Shown here piece after piece: positions 8,902 through 20,705 of a stretch of DNA of 61,677 bases. The stretch's first letter is position 1; each line of letters opens with the position of its first letter. The translations under genes were made by a program, and so were the position numbers. The stretch is from Phycisphaerae bacterium (lineage in GTDB: Bacteria; Planctomycetota; Phycisphaerae; Phycisphaerales; SM1A02), in the NCBI GenBank assembly GCA_016873275.1, contig VGXO01000001.1:1-61677 (forward strand), written 5' to 3'. The notes under the pieces were generated by a model that did no database searches, was not told the DNA's origin, and saw only the letters and a list, made by a program, of their open reading frames with translations.

Positions 8902-10386
8902 TCAGAAGAGAAGCTGCATCTGCGCCCGCAGCGACCACTGGTACTCACCGCCCGGGACGTCCTCGCGGTATCCCGCGCCGCTGTTGCTCCCGTAGCCCTC
9001 GAATCCGTAGGCCGGGCGACCGAGCGTGTTCAGGCTGATGCCGTAGTCGAGGGTGAACTTGAGGGCGTTCTTCGCGAAGAACCAGTTGAATCCGGCGGTG
9101 ATCGCGCTGAGGTCGTTGTCGGCGTAAGGGATGCCCATCAGCGACCCGCTCGCGTCGAGCGATCCGTACTCGTAGCGGGTGAAGAGCTCGACGTCGTCGG
9201 TGATGAAGTAGCCGCCCTGCACCAGGAAGCCCCAGGGATTCCGGGTGCCAAGCGGCTGGTTGCCGGGAAAGGTCTCCGCGTCCTGCCCGCTCTCCCAGAT
9301 GACGTAGGAGAAGAGGCTCGCGCCTCCGAAGTTCACGGTGACGTCGGCGGTGACGCCGGAGACGAGCGTCGCGTTGGCGTCGCCGAAGACCTCGCTCGTC
9401 GCGTAGCGCTGGTAGAGCCCGCTGATCCCGAGCATCACGCCGGTCTTGCCGCCGCGGAAGCTGTTGAAGTCCTCGAAGTCCTTCCACGCGGCGTCGCCGA
9501 ACTTCGCCTCGCCGCGGGCGACGAAGGAGTAGACCGTCGGATCGGTGTTCCAGTTCGAGCTGGTGACGTTGTGCGAGTCGCCCGCGAAGGGCGTGGGGAT
9601 GCCGTTGCCGGTCCAGCCCCGCAGCCGCAGCTGCTCCGACTGCCACTGGATCTGCGCGCCGCGGTTGTAGTTCTGTTCGAAGTAGCCCGCGAGCAGCGAA
9701 CGCTCCACCGCGAGCTGCCGGCTGCTCCCGACGAGGTCCTCCTGCATCCACGGCGCCTTGAACTGCCCGACCTTGACCGAGAAGCCGTCGCCGAGGTCCT
9801 TGTTGATCCACGCGTCCTCGACGAGGAAGGTTGAGGTGTTCCCCGAAGTCTTGTTGTTCGCGCCGCGGTTGAAGGCGCCCTGCAGCTTGTAGGTCCAGGA
9901 GGGATCGACCACGTTGCCGCTGAAGGTGATCTTCACGCGGCGCATCTGGAAGCCGTACTTGTACTCCGCGGGTCCGTTGGCGCCGAAGGTGCCGGGGTCC
10001 TCTGCGCGGTTGAGGACGTAGCGCGCCTGGATCTGTCCGCTGACGCGGAGGTAGTAGTTGCCGTCGGCGCTCTGGAGGAAGAAGCCCTTGCCGGGGTCGT
10101 AGCCCGCGAGCGCGCCATCCGAGGCGTAGCTCGCGCGGGTCTCGGCGTCGGCGAGGACGTCGAGCACCACGCCGCGGATCTGGGCGGCGCGGCTCTCGTC
10201 GAGCCACGCCTCCTCATCCTCCTGCTCGAGCTGGGCGAGGCGCGAGTTCACCGCGTCGAGGGTCGCCTCGAGGCGGGAGATCTTCTGGAGCGCCGCGTCG
10301 AGCGCCTGCTCCTCGTCCCCCGCGGGCGCCATCGACGCGAGCAGGAGCGCGCTTCCGCACGCCAAGAAGCCGGCTGGTCGCCGCAT
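8902..10386 (-). CDS. Outer-membrane porin, phosphate-selective porin O/P-like (copy 2)
   Basis: 494 residues, same architecture as the downstream copy: signal peptide ending near MAPAGDEE, coiled coil (LQKISRLEATLDAVNSRLAQ), then barrel from FFLQSADGNYYLRVSGQIQ to the terminal LRAQMQLLF. The ATG at 10386 has a strong AGGAGG site seven bases upstream, clearer than for copy 1. The 159-bp gap between the copies holds no obvious hairpin. Copy 2 has an insertion (GANNKTSGNTS region) and different loop sequences near SEVFGDANAT and the C-terminal third, which in porins are the extracellular loops, so the copies may differ in permeability or phage exposure. Tandem duplication is inferred from the matching order of motifs. 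Confidence 0.88.
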   Translation of the reverse strand: MRRPAGFLACGSALLLASMAPAGDEEQALDAALQKISRLEATLDAVNSRLAQLEQEDEEAWLDESRAAQIRGVVLDVLADAETRASYASDGALAGYDPGKGFFLQSADGNYYLRVSGQIQARYVLNRAEDPGTFGANGPAEYKYGFQMRRVKITFSGNVVDPSWTYKLQGAFNRGANNKTSGNTSTFLVEDAWINKDLGDGFSVKVGQFKAPWMQEDLVGSSRQLAVERSLLAGYFEQNYNRGAQIQWQSEQLRLRGWTGNGIPTPFAGDSHNVTSSNWNTDPTVYSFVARGEAKFGDAAWKDFEDFNSFRGGKTGVMLGISGLYQRYATSEVFGDANATLVSGVTADVTVNFGGASLFSYVIWESGQDAETFPGNQPLGTRNPWGFLVQGGYFITDDVELFTRYEYGSLDASGSLMGIPYADNDLSAITAGFNWFFAKNALKFTLDYGISLNTLGRPAYGFEGYGSNSGAGYREDVPGGEYQWSLRAQMQLLF

Positions 10387-10688
10387 CGCGAGTCCTCCTC
10401 GGCGCCTCGATCGACGGTCCGCGACCGCCGGGGGCGGCACCCTACCCGAAGTCCGCGCCGCCGATGCATGGTCGGCGGAACCGCCGGGTGATCCTGGGGT
10501 GTGTTGGGCGGCGTCGGCACGGAGGATCGCCAAGCACCGCCTGCCGCCGTGGTCGAGGAGGGAAGGACCATGCCGCGAACGCCGCCGGCGGCATCCTGCC
10601 CTCGGACCGCGCGACCGACCAAGCGGACCTCGCCGCGACGCGCGTCGAGGCATCGCCCGCGGGGGCGACCCCGGGGACGCCGCCCTGG
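10387..10688. other. Intergenic region, 302 bp, no gene seen
   Basis: Lies between phhA (stop at 10689) and the start of porin copy 2. It contains short inverted repeats and, near 10585-10597, a decayed half-copy of the ggca-tcc-tgcc hairpin family seen at 21402, 22125 and 47423. Open frames here are Arg-rich shadows. No recognisable promoter boxes, tRNA or riboswitch. Confidence 0.5.
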
Positions 10689-11537
10689 TCAGGCGACCTT
10701 CGCGCCAGCGCGGTCGAGCAGGCGCATCGCGTAGGAGTTCATCGCGTCGCGCAGCTGCTCGAAGCTCTCGAGCACGTAGAGGATCGGCTGGTAGTGGTCG
10801 ATCTCGAACGAGGTCGCGCAGACCACGTCGAGGTCGAAGGGCCGACGATCGACCTCGCTCGACTCGAGCGCGTGGCGGCTCTCGCCCGGGCTCGAGATGA
10901 GACCCGACCCGTAGAGCCTCAGGCGCCCGCCCTCGCGGATGAGCCCGAACTCGACGGTGAACCAGAAGAGCCGCGCGAGACGCTCGGTGTGATGGGGATC
11001 ATTGGTGAGCAGCGCCGCCTTCCCGTAGGTCTGCAGGAAGTCCGCGAAGACCGGGTCGGCATGCAGCGGGACGTGCCCGAAGATGTCGTGGAAGATGTCG
11101 GGCTCGGGCAGGTAGTCGATCGAGCTCTTCGGGCGGATCACGATGGTCGTCGGGAACTCCCGCCGCGCGAGGCAGGCGAAGAACGCCTTCGCGGGCAGGT
11201 AGCCCGGCACGGCGCGGCTCTGCCAGCCGGTGAGGCGCTTCAGGAAGTGGTTCACGCTGCGGGGTCCCTCGAGGTAGGGGATGTGGTCCCGCACGAGGTT
11301 GATCGAGCGCGCCCCGGAGAGGTAGACCTCCGACGCGCGGGTCGCGAGGAACTCCATCTGCCGGTCGTAGAGGATCCGCCAGGTCTCCTGGTTCTCCTCG
11401 GTGTAGCCCTCGTACCGCTGCGCGATGTAGACGCCGGTGATGTCCTCGTGACCGGGCTCGCCGAAGTGGTCCGCCCGCTCCTGGGCGCGGCGGGCGTCCG
11501 CGTCGTCGATCATCGCGTGGTTGAGGCTCGGGTTCAT
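10689..11537 (-). CDS. phhA: Phenylalanine 4-monooxygenase
   Basis: 282 residues, the size of bacterial phenylalanine hydroxylases without regulatory domain. The iron ligands are clear: both His in IFHDIFGHVPL (near 152) and Glu in FWFTVEFGL (near 196). The enzyme hydroxylates phenylalanine to tyrosine with tetrahydropterin and oxygen. The start at 11537 gives MNPSLNHAM before the conserved part. No pterin-4a-carbinolamine dehydratase (phhB) or tyrosine-degradation gene lies beside it, so it stands alone, flanked by a porin and an unknown gene. Confidence 0.95.
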   Translation of the reverse strand: MNPSLNHAMIDDADARRAQERADHFGEPGHEDITGVYIAQRYEGYTEENQETWRILYDRQMEFLATRASEVYLSGARSINLVRDHIPYLEGPRSVNHFLKRLTGWQSRAVPGYLPAKAFFACLARREFPTTIVIRPKSSIDYLPEPDIFHDIFGHVPLHADPVFADFLQTYGKAALLTNDPHHTERLARLFWFTVEFGLIREGGRLRLYGSGLISSPGESRHALESSEVDRRPFDLDVVCATSFEIDHYQPILYVLESFEQLRDAMNSYAMRLLDRAGAKVA

Positions 11538-11657
11538 GGAGTCTGGTTCCTCGCGGGACGACCCGACCCGGGACGACTCGCCGGGGGGGACGCTCCGCCT
11601 CCGCGTGCGGGTCGATCGTAACCCCCGGGCACCCTCGACTCCAACGTTCGCGAGGCG

Positions 11658-12290
11658 TCAGGACCCCGCGAGCCTACGGAGCGCCGCCGCCGCGTCGGCG
11701 GGCGAGCGAAGCGGCGGATCGACGGCGATCCGCAGGATCCCATAGGACCCGCGGACGTCGATCCCCTCCGGATCGATGCCCACGACGCGCGGCGACTCGA
11801 GACCCCAGTCGGCGGGCGGGCGACCGCGCCGCCGCGCCTCGGCGACCGCCGCCGCCTGCACCTGCGGGGCGATCTCGCGGTTGATCGCGGCGCAGGCGGC
11901 GCCCTCGCCGTCGGCGAGCGGGTTCCGCAGGTCGAGCCCCTCCCCGTCGAGGAACCATCCCTTGAAGCGACCGGCGTCGATCGTCATCACGCCCCACCGC
12001 ACGTCGGGCGGCTCGCCATGGTGGATGCGCCAGCGGTCGGCATGGATGCCGTCGGGCGAGTGCTCGTCGAGCTCCTCCATGGTGACCATCAGCTGCATCG
12101 AGTCCTCGCCCTCGTCGGGAAGCGCGAGCACCACCTCGGTCGCGCGGAGCATCGCGACCATGACCGACGCGACGAGCCTCCCGTCGGGGGCGACCACGAT
12201 GCGGATGGGTCGGACGTCGCCGTCGAAGATGATCTGCCCGGCGAGGTGACCGCGGAGCCACGCCCGCGCCTCGGCGACGATGGGGTCCAT
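11658..12290 (-). CDS. Conserved hypothetical protein, possibly split-barrel fold
   Basis: 210 residues. No signal peptide or membrane segment. The first half alternates short strands (RIVVAPDGRLVASVMVAMLRA, EVVLALP, SMQLMVTMEEL) and then helices, and there is a hydrophobic patch WGVMTIDAGRFKGWFLDGEGL. The strand pattern resembles FMN-binding split-barrel proteins, but I could not identify a binding motif, so this is only a suggestion. ATG at 12290 lies 57 bp from the divergent aroDE start; an upstream open frame is antisense to aroDE and not real. Confidence 0.65.
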   Translation of the reverse strand: MDPIVAEARAWLRGHLAGQIIFDGDVRPIRIVVAPDGRLVASVMVAMLRATEVVLALPDEGEDSMQLMVTMEELDEHSPDGIHADRWRIHHGEPPDVRWGVMTIDAGRFKGWFLDGEGLDLRNPLADGEGAACAAINREIAPQVQAAAVAEARRRGRPPADWGLESPRVVGIDPEGIDVRGSYGILRIAVDPPLRSPADAAAALRRLAGS

Positions 12291-12347
12291 GGCGGCGATC
12301 CTATCCGCCGCGCCGACGGCTCCCCGCCGACCACTACAGTCCGCGGC

Positions 12348-13928
12348 GTGAACCTCCTCTGCGTCCCGATCGCCGTCGACGCGCCCGACATGGTCGGGCT
12401 CGCCCTCGAGCGCGCCGCGCTCGCCGCGTCGCGCGGCGCAAGCCTCGTCGAGTGGCGGGCAGACGCGCTCGCGGAGGACCCGCAGGCGCTCGGCGCGCTG
12501 CGGCGGCTCGTGCGGGAGAGTCCCCTGCCGTCGATCGTGACGATCCGACCCGCCGTCGAGGGCGGGCTCTACGACGGCGAGGACGCCGCGCGGGTGAGCC
12601 TGCTCGAGGCGCTCGGGACCTCCGGGGACGCGCCGCGCTACCTCGACTGCGAGTGGTCGACCTACGGGCGGAGCGCGAACCTCGCGCAGAAGATCGACCT
12701 CGTCGTCGATCACCCGGCGCAGGTGCGGGAGGCGACGACGCGCCTGATCCTGTCGCTCCACGACCTCGAGGGTCGACCCCGGGACCTGCTGCAGCGGATC
12801 GCGGCGATGGCGCACGAGCCGGCGTGCGCGGTGATCAAGGTCGCCTACCGGGCCCGCTCGATCCGCGACGACCTCGAGATCCTCGACCTCCTCGCGGAGC
12901 GCCCGAAGCCGATGGCGGCGATGGGGCTCGGTCCCTTCGGGCTCATGACCCGCGTGCTCTCGCCCAAGTTCGGCGGGCTGATGACCTACGCGGCGCTCGA
13001 GCCGGACCTCGCGACCGCCGAGGGACAGCCGACCATCGAGGAGATGCTCGTGACCTACCGCCACCGCGCGATCGGCGCCGCGACGGAGGTCTTCGGCGTG
13101 GCGGGATGGCCGGTCGCGCACTCCCGCTCGCCCGCGCTCCACAACGCCCGCTTCGACGCCGAGGGTCGCGACGCGGTGCTCGTCCCCATGCCGGTCGCGC
13201 CGGGGTGGGAGCCCTTCAAGGCATCGATCGGGGAGATGATCGACCACCGGCGGCTCTCCTTCCGCGGCGCCGCGGTGACGCTGCCGCACAAGGAGCACCT
13301 CGTGCGCCTCGTGCGCGAGCGCGGCGGCGAGGTCGAGCCGCTCGCCGCGCGGATCGGCGCTGCGAACACCCTGGTCGTGCGGCGCGACGGGTCGCTCCTC
13401 GCCGCGAACACCGACGCGCCCGCCGCGGCGGAGGCGCTCGCGGAGGGATGCGGGCTCGATCCCGCCTCGCTCGACCGATCCTCCTTCTCGGGTCGGCGCG
13501 TCGCGGTGCTCGGCGCGGGCGGGGCGGGCGCGGCGGTCGCCGCGGGGCTCGCCGAGCGCGGGGCGACGGTCGTCCTCTTCAACCGGACCCATGATCGCGC
13601 CGAGGCGCTCGCCGCGCGGCTCCGGGCGGCGGACGAGTCGTGGCGGATCTCCGCCGGACGCATGGACTCGCTTGCCTGCGGCTGCTTCCACGCCTTCGTG
13701 AACGCGACGCCCGTCGGCATGCAGGGCGGTCCCGATCCGGATGGGTCGCCGCTTCCCGACGAGGTCGTGCTCGACGACTCGATCGTCGTCCTCGACACGG
13801 TCTACGCGCCGGAGAGGACGCCGCTCCTCGCCGAGGCGGGCTCGCGCGGGGCGAAGGTCGTCCCGGGCCTCGCCATGTTCGCCCGCCAGGGGGCGCGGCA
13901 GGCGGCGATCTTCGCGGCGGAGCGGTAG
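12348..13928 (+). CDS. aroDE: Bifunctional 3-dehydroquinate dehydratase / shikimate dehydrogenase
   Basis: 526 residues with two enzymes of the shikimate pathway in one chain. Residues 1-235 are a type I dehydroquinate dehydratase with the base His in LILSLHDLEG (near 140) and the Schiff-base Lys in CAVIKVAYRA (near 164). Residues 240-526 are shikimate dehydrogenase: GWPVAHSRSPALHNARF, the catalytic Lys in VTLPHKEHL, substrate Asp in ANTDAPAA and the NADP site GAGGAGAAVAAGL. The start is GTG at 12348; upstream of it the frame is antisense to the divergent neighbour. The fusion order is the one known from plants, chlamydiae and some planctomycetes. No other aro gene is adjacent; the EboD-like gene at 39455 is only a distant relative of AroB. 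Confidence 0.95.
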   Translation: MNLLCVPIAVDAPDMVGLALERAALAASRGASLVEWRADALAEDPQALGALRRLVRESPLPSIVTIRPAVEGGLYDGEDAARVSLLEALGTSGDAPRYLDCEWSTYGRSANLAQKIDLVVDHPAQVREATTRLILSLHDLEGRPRDLLQRIAAMAHEPACAVIKVAYRARSIRDDLEILDLLAERPKPMAAMGLGPFGLMTRVLSPKFGGLMTYAALEPDLATAEGQPTIEEMLVTYRHRAIGAATEVFGVAGWPVAHSRSPALHNARFDAEGRDAVLVPMPVAPGWEPFKASIGEMIDHRRLSFRGAAVTLPHKEHLVRLVRERGGEVEPLAARIGAANTLVVRRDGSLLAANTDAPAAAEALAEGCGLDPASLDRSSFSGRRVAVLGAGGAGAAVAAGLAERGATVVLFNRTHDRAEALAARLRAADESWRISAGRMDSLACGCFHAFVNATPVGMQGGPDPDGSPLPDEVVLDDSIVVLDTVYAPERTPLLAEAGSRGAKVVPGLAMFARQGARQAAIFAAER

Positions 13929-14045
13929 GGCGCGGCGGGAGATCGCCAGTCGCGACCCGCGAGCGCGACGAGGCTCGACGCCTCCCCCGAACTCTGCGAC
14001 ATTTCATCCGGCGCGTCGTCGGGACGCGACCCCGAGGATGCATCC

Positions 14046-14909
14046 ATGCAGCAAGGGCTTCAGGCGATCTTCTCCCGCCTCGTCTCGGAGATCCGAACCA
14101 GCCTCCCGGGAACCTCCTTCGAGATCCTCGAGATCGGTGCGGTCCCGCTCGGCGGCGCGCCCGAGCCGTTCCACCGTCTCCTCGACGACTTCCCCGGCTC
14201 CCGCGTGCACGCCTTCGAGCTCGATCCGAAGAGCTGCGCGACGCTCGCCGCCGCGGCGCGACCGGGCGTCATGGTCCATCCCGCGGCGATCGGCGTGCGG
14301 CGGGAGAGGCGGACGGTCCATCTCACCAATGACCCGATGTGCACCTCGCTCTACAAGCCGAACGAGGCGATGCTGCGGGAGTTCCACAACTTCGAGGTCG
14401 CCTACCTCCGCGGGACGAGCGAGGTGGAGGTGACCCCGCTCGACGAGCTGCTCGACGCCGGAAGGTTCGGGCCGGTCGACTTCGTCAAGATCGACATCCA
14501 GGGCGCGGAGCTCGATGCCTTTCGCGGCGGCGCCAGGACGCTGCGCTCCGCCCTCGCCATCGTCTCGGAGGTCGAGTTCTTCCATCTCTACGAGGACCAG
14601 CCGCTCTTCGGCGACGTGGACCGCGAGCTCCGCGTCCAGGGCTTCATGCTCCACAAGTTCCTCGGCATGTCCGGTCGCGCCCTTCGACCCGTCGTGATGA
14701 ACAACGATCCCAACTACCCCGCGTGGCACCTCTGGAGCGACGCGATGTTCGTGCGCGACCTCCGCCAGTGGAGCGGGCTCGAGCCGGCGCCGCTCGCGAA
14801 GCTCGCGGTGCTCGCGCTCCTCTACGGGAGCCCCGACGTCGCGTTCCGCTGCCTCCAGCTCTGCGACCAGAAGCTGGGCTCGCGGCTCGCGGCGGCGCTC
14901 TCGGGATGA
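14046..14909 (+). CDS. FkbM-family methyltransferase
   Basis: 287 residues. The SAM-binding core runs from FEILEIGAVPLGG (near 24) through VHAFELDPKSC and ends with the FkbM hallmark FVKIDIQGAELDAFRGG (near 147) and VSEVEFFHLY. Such enzymes O-methylate sugars or polyketides, often in surface-glycan synthesis. The ATG follows 117 bp after aroDE; the motif that normally begins the SAM site (DVGANxG) is replaced here by EIGAVPLGG, a divergence shared by some family members. The C-terminal 60 residues are helical and of unknown role. Acceptor substrate unknown. Confidence 0.87.
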   Translation: MQQGLQAIFSRLVSEIRTSLPGTSFEILEIGAVPLGGAPEPFHRLLDDFPGSRVHAFELDPKSCATLAAAARPGVMVHPAAIGVRRERRTVHLTNDPMCTSLYKPNEAMLREFHNFEVAYLRGTSEVEVTPLDELLDAGRFGPVDFVKIDIQGAELDAFRGGARTLRSALAIVSEVEFFHLYEDQPLFGDVDRELRVQGFMLHKFLGMSGRALRPVVMNNDPNYPAWHLWSDAMFVRDLRQWSGLEPAPLAKLAVLALLYGSPDVAFRCLQLCDQKLGSRLAAALSG

Positions 14910-14918
14910 CGTGCGGCG

Positions 14919-15745
14919 TCAGGAGGGGTGGTTCATCACCGCCCGGTCGCGGATCGCCCGCGGGGTGAGCCTCGCCGCGAGGCGGAACGGCAGGAAGTGC
15001 ATCGCGGCCGCGAGAACCTTGTTGAAGGCGCCGGTCACCACCACCGGCTGGTTCCGCTCGACCGCCCGCCAGGACTCCTCCACGACCGCGCGGGAGGACT
15101 GCCACATGAAACGGGGCAGCGAGTTCATCGACTCGCGCACGCCGAGCACGTCGTGGAACTCGGTGGTGGTGAAGCCCGGGCAGGACGCGGTGACGTGGAC
15201 GCCGCTGCGGCGGTGGGCGAGCCAGATCCCTCGGCTCGCCGAGACGAGGAATTGCTTCGTCGCGGGATAGGTCGATCCCGGCGGCTCCGCCGCGAACGCC
15301 GCGAGGGAGGCGACGTTCACGATGCGGCCCCACCGCCGCGCGAGCATGCCCGGCAGCACGAGCCGCATCAGGTGGAGCGGCGCCCGCGTCATCACCGCGA
15401 GGAACTCCGACTGCGCCGACCACGAGGCATCCGCGAACCGCTGCCTCAGCCCGTAGCCCGCGTTGTTGACGAGGACGTCGACCGCGCGTCCGCGGTCGGC
15501 GACCGCCCGCACGACGCGCTCCGGCGCCTCCGGATCGGCGAGGTCCGCGGCGATCGCGGACGCCTCGACGCCATGGTCCTTGGCGAGCCGCCCGGCGAGC
15601 GACTCGAGGCGGTCGAGCCGCCGCGCGACGAGGCAGAGGTCGAAGCCGCGCTCGGCGAGCAGCTCGGCGAAGGACTCGCCGATCCCGGCGCTCGCCCCGG
15701 TCACGAGGGCGAGACGGCGCGGGGCGGTGGCATCGGCGGCCGGCA

Positions 15746-15746
<1 letters not shown>
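14919..15746 (-). CDS. Short-chain dehydrogenase/reductase (SDR)
   Basis: 275 residues. Classical SDR signatures in order: cofactor loop TGASAGIGESF (near 16), VNNAGYG (near 92), catalytic Ser in VNVASLAAF and YxxxK in YPATKQFL (near 162). The C-terminal extension FNKVLAAAMHFLPFRLAARLTPR is hydrophobic and amphipathic, typical of SDRs acting on lipids or ketones at membranes. The ATG at 15746 overlaps the asnS stop (TGATG), so the gene is translated from the asnS message. Substrate unknown. Confidence 0.9.
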
Positions 15747-17173
<1,427 letters not shown>

Positions 17174-17454
17174 CGGGGATCCTTCGAGGGTCGCGGGACG
17201 AGGGGGGAGTATTCGGCAGGGTCCCGGGCGGAGCAACACGCGCCGCGGCGTCCGACCCGGCGGTCGATCGCATGTGCCATTTCGGCAGCGGTCGGCTTCG
17301 CCGCTCGGTCCGCCTGTCAGCGGCGGGCGGCGGCAACGGTGGCTCGGGCGCTCGGATCCTCCGAAGTCGGGGCGTTTTTCGCGGGACGCCCGCTCCGAGC
17401 GGCATCCGGGGTCCGGTCGGGCGGGCGCGCCGGTTGCCTCGTACCGTCCTTCCC

Positions 17455-17949
17455 ATGCAGGGTCCGCCGATCCAACCTCGGTTCCCGACCAGTCCCCTCG
17501 GGGGCGGCGAGAGCCGCCTGAACCTCCTTCTTGGCTATGCCAAATGGCGGCAGGACACGGTCGCGGAGCACCTTCCGACCCTCCTCGAGCCGCTCGGGAT
17601 CCGGTGCATCCGCGCCTCGACCGCCCGGGAGGCGACCGATCTGGTCCGGACCTTGCAAGTGCACATCGCGGTCGTGGACCTGACCATTCCCATGGACGGG
17701 ACGGACCCCCGCCTCGACGAGGCGGGATCCCGCGTGCTCGAGCTGCTTCGGCGGCTCGAGCAGCCACCCCCGACGGTGGTGGTCAGGCCCCCGCAGCCCT
17801 CCGTCCGCGAGAGCGGGCGAGGCTTGGCGGACGCCCTCCGACAGGGGGCCTTCGCGGTCCTCGACGGACCGGTCCGCATCGAAACGATGCTGGAGGTGCT
17901 GCGGCGGGTGGTCCGCCGGCACTTCTCGGATCATTGGCCGGTGCAGTGA
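17455..17949 (+). CDS. Degenerate response-regulator receiver-like protein
   Basis: 164 residues with the alternating strand-helix order of a CheY-like receiver: [10 protein letters not shown] (strand 1), [16 protein letters not shown], the phospho-acceptor-like [11 protein letters not shown] (near 80), TVVVRPP and the last strand AFAVLDGPV. The acidic pair normally following strand 1 is missing and the conserved Lys before Pro (KPV) is Gly (GPV), so phosphorylation as in ordinary response regulators is doubtful; VVD still offers an Asp. No output domain. ATG at 17455 lies in sensible spacing before the conserved part. It ends 65 bp before groES on the same strand and may be co-transcribed with the chaperonin genes. 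Confidence 0.75.
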   Translation: MQGPPIQPRFPTSPLGGGESRLNLLLGYAKWRQDTVAEHLPTLLEPLGIRCIRASTAREATDLVRTLQVHIAVVDLTIPMDGTDPRLDEAGSRVLELLRRLEQPPPTVVVRPPQPSVRESGRGLADALRQGAFAVLDGPVRIETMLEVLRRVVRRHFSDHWPVQ

Positions 17950-18014
17950 GCACCGGATCGAAGGTCGGGCGCCCTCGGCGTCCCGGAAGCGTGAGCCCCT
18001 CGGAGACCCGTGTC

Positions 18015-18305
18015 ATGAAGATTCGACCCCTCGGCGACAAGATCATCGTCAAGCGCGACGAGCCCACCGCCCGCACCGAGAGCGGGATCTACCTGCCCGA
18101 GACCGCCAAGGACAAGCCCAAGCAGGGCAAGATCGTCGCGGTCGGCAACGGCATCCTCAACAAGGAGACCGGCGACTACATCCCCTTCAGCGTGAAGAAG
18201 GGCGACGCGGTGATCTTCAGCTCGTATGCCGGCACCGAGATCAAGATCGACGACGTGGACTACCTCATCATGACCGAGGAGGACATCCTCGGCGTGGTGG
18301 AGTGA
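18015..18305 (+). CDS. groES: Co-chaperonin GroES
   Basis: 96 residues, full length. It opens [17 protein letters not shown]; the mobile loop ([15 protein letters not shown]) that binds GroEL and the GYIPF-like middle ([21 protein letters not shown]) are intact. GroES caps GroEL during folding. The 65 bp upstream has no CIRCE operator (TTAGCACTC-N9-GAGTGCTAA), so HrcA control is unlikely here. Followed by two small genes and then groEL on the same strand. Confidence 0.97.
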   Translation: MKIRPLGDKIIVKRDEPTARTESGIYLPETAKDKPKQGKIVAVGNGILNKETGDYIPFSVKKGDAVIFSSYAGTEIKIDDVDYLIMTEEDILGVVE

Positions 18306-18336
18306 TCCGCGTCGAGCCGATCCCAAGGAGACGACC

Positions 18337-18624
18337 ATGGAACGCGGACCGCTTCTGCGGATCCTGTTGGACATGAAGGGCACGCAGAAGGAGCTCGACC
18401 TGATCATCTCGGGTCAGCCCCAGCCCCTCGAGATCCAGAACGTGGTGGAGGTGGACGAGCTCCACAGCTCCCACGGCATCCGGGTGAAGACCCGGCAGAA
18501 CTACATCTGGATCGACGCCTCGCACGTCGCGATGGCGTACCAGGTCCGCACCGACCTCGACGAGGACATCCCGGCCCGCGTGCCGGGACCGCCGCCGAAG
18601 TCTCGCCTGAAGGCGAAGGTCTGA
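18337..18624 (+). CDS. Small protein of unknown function inside the groES-groEL operon (1)
   Basis: 95 residues: an N-terminal helix ([18 protein letters not shown]) and then several predicted strands ([36 protein letters not shown]), ending with a basic Pro-rich tail. No known domain recognised. A strong AAGGAG site nine bases ahead of the ATG and G/C-rich third positions support real translation. It lies 31 bp after groES and 7 bp before the next small gene. The segment GIRVKT...YIWIDASHV resembles [19 protein letters not shown] in that neighbour, so the two look like diverged copies of one fold. Role could be linked to chaperonin function or stress, by position only. Confidence 0.8.
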   Translation: MERGPLLRILLDMKGTQKELDLIISGQPQPLEIQNVVEVDELHSSHGIRVKTRQNYIWIDASHVAMAYQVRTDLDEDIPARVPGPPPKSRLKAKV

Positions 18625-18631
18625 GCGGCGG

Positions 18632-18832
18632 ATGGACGCCGCGACCCTGCGGAAGGCGCTCCGCGAGCTCGACGGACACCGCGACCTGCGGATCGAGTTC
18701 GACGCGAAGACCTGCCGCGTGAGCAAGGCGCTCCTCATCCCCGAGGAGCCCGACGGGCTGGTGAAGGTCACGGACGGAGCGCGGGTCTTCGTCCTCGACG
18801 CCACCGGAATCCGCTGGATCGAGATCGGTTGA
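18632..18832 (+). CDS. Small protein of unknown function inside the groES-groEL operon (2)
   Basis: 66 residues, [20 protein letters not shown] at the start: a short helix followed by about four strands ([38 protein letters not shown]). It has the same helix-then-strands order as the preceding 95-residue protein and a similar C-terminal motif (V-x-T... [IV]-[WF]-[IV]-[IL]-D-A-[ST]). Seven bases separate the genes. No family recognised. groEL starts 90 bp later with its own ribosome site. Confidence 0.75.
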   Translation: MDAATLRKALRELDGHRDLRIEFDAKTCRVSKALLIPEEPDGLVKVTDGARVFVLDATGIRWIEIG

Positions 18833-18922
18833 CCACCCGCGCGAACGCCCCCACGAACGACTGACCCGACGATCGAACACGTCACGATCGACGACCCGAC
18901 CGAAGAAAGGAACCCCACGAAC

Positions 18923-20563
<1,641 letters not shown>

Positions 20564-20623
20564 TCCCTGCGTCCTCCCTTCCTCGTCGCCCGCCCTCGAG
20601 GCGGTCGGCTCCACGAGTGCACC

Positions 20624-20653
20624 CCGCCGCCCGGTCTCGCGACCGGGCGGCGG
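20624..20653 (+). terminator. Hairpin terminator after groEL
   Basis: A perfect 13-bp GC-rich stem (ccgccgcccggtc / gaccgggcggcgg) with tetraloop tcgc, 60 bp after the groEL stop. No U-run follows (tcgtcgtgag), as is common in high-GC genomes; the strength and placement still suggest transcript end. Confidence 0.7.
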
Positions 20654-20705
20654 TCGTCGTGAGCCGAGGACGCGGAGCACCTCCTCGCCTTCCCGTCGCC
20701 TCGGT

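Noticed and set aside
17950-18014. CIRCE/HrcA operator before groES
   Set aside because: No TTAGCACTC inverted repeat; only gtgcagtgagcac with weak symmetry near 17941.
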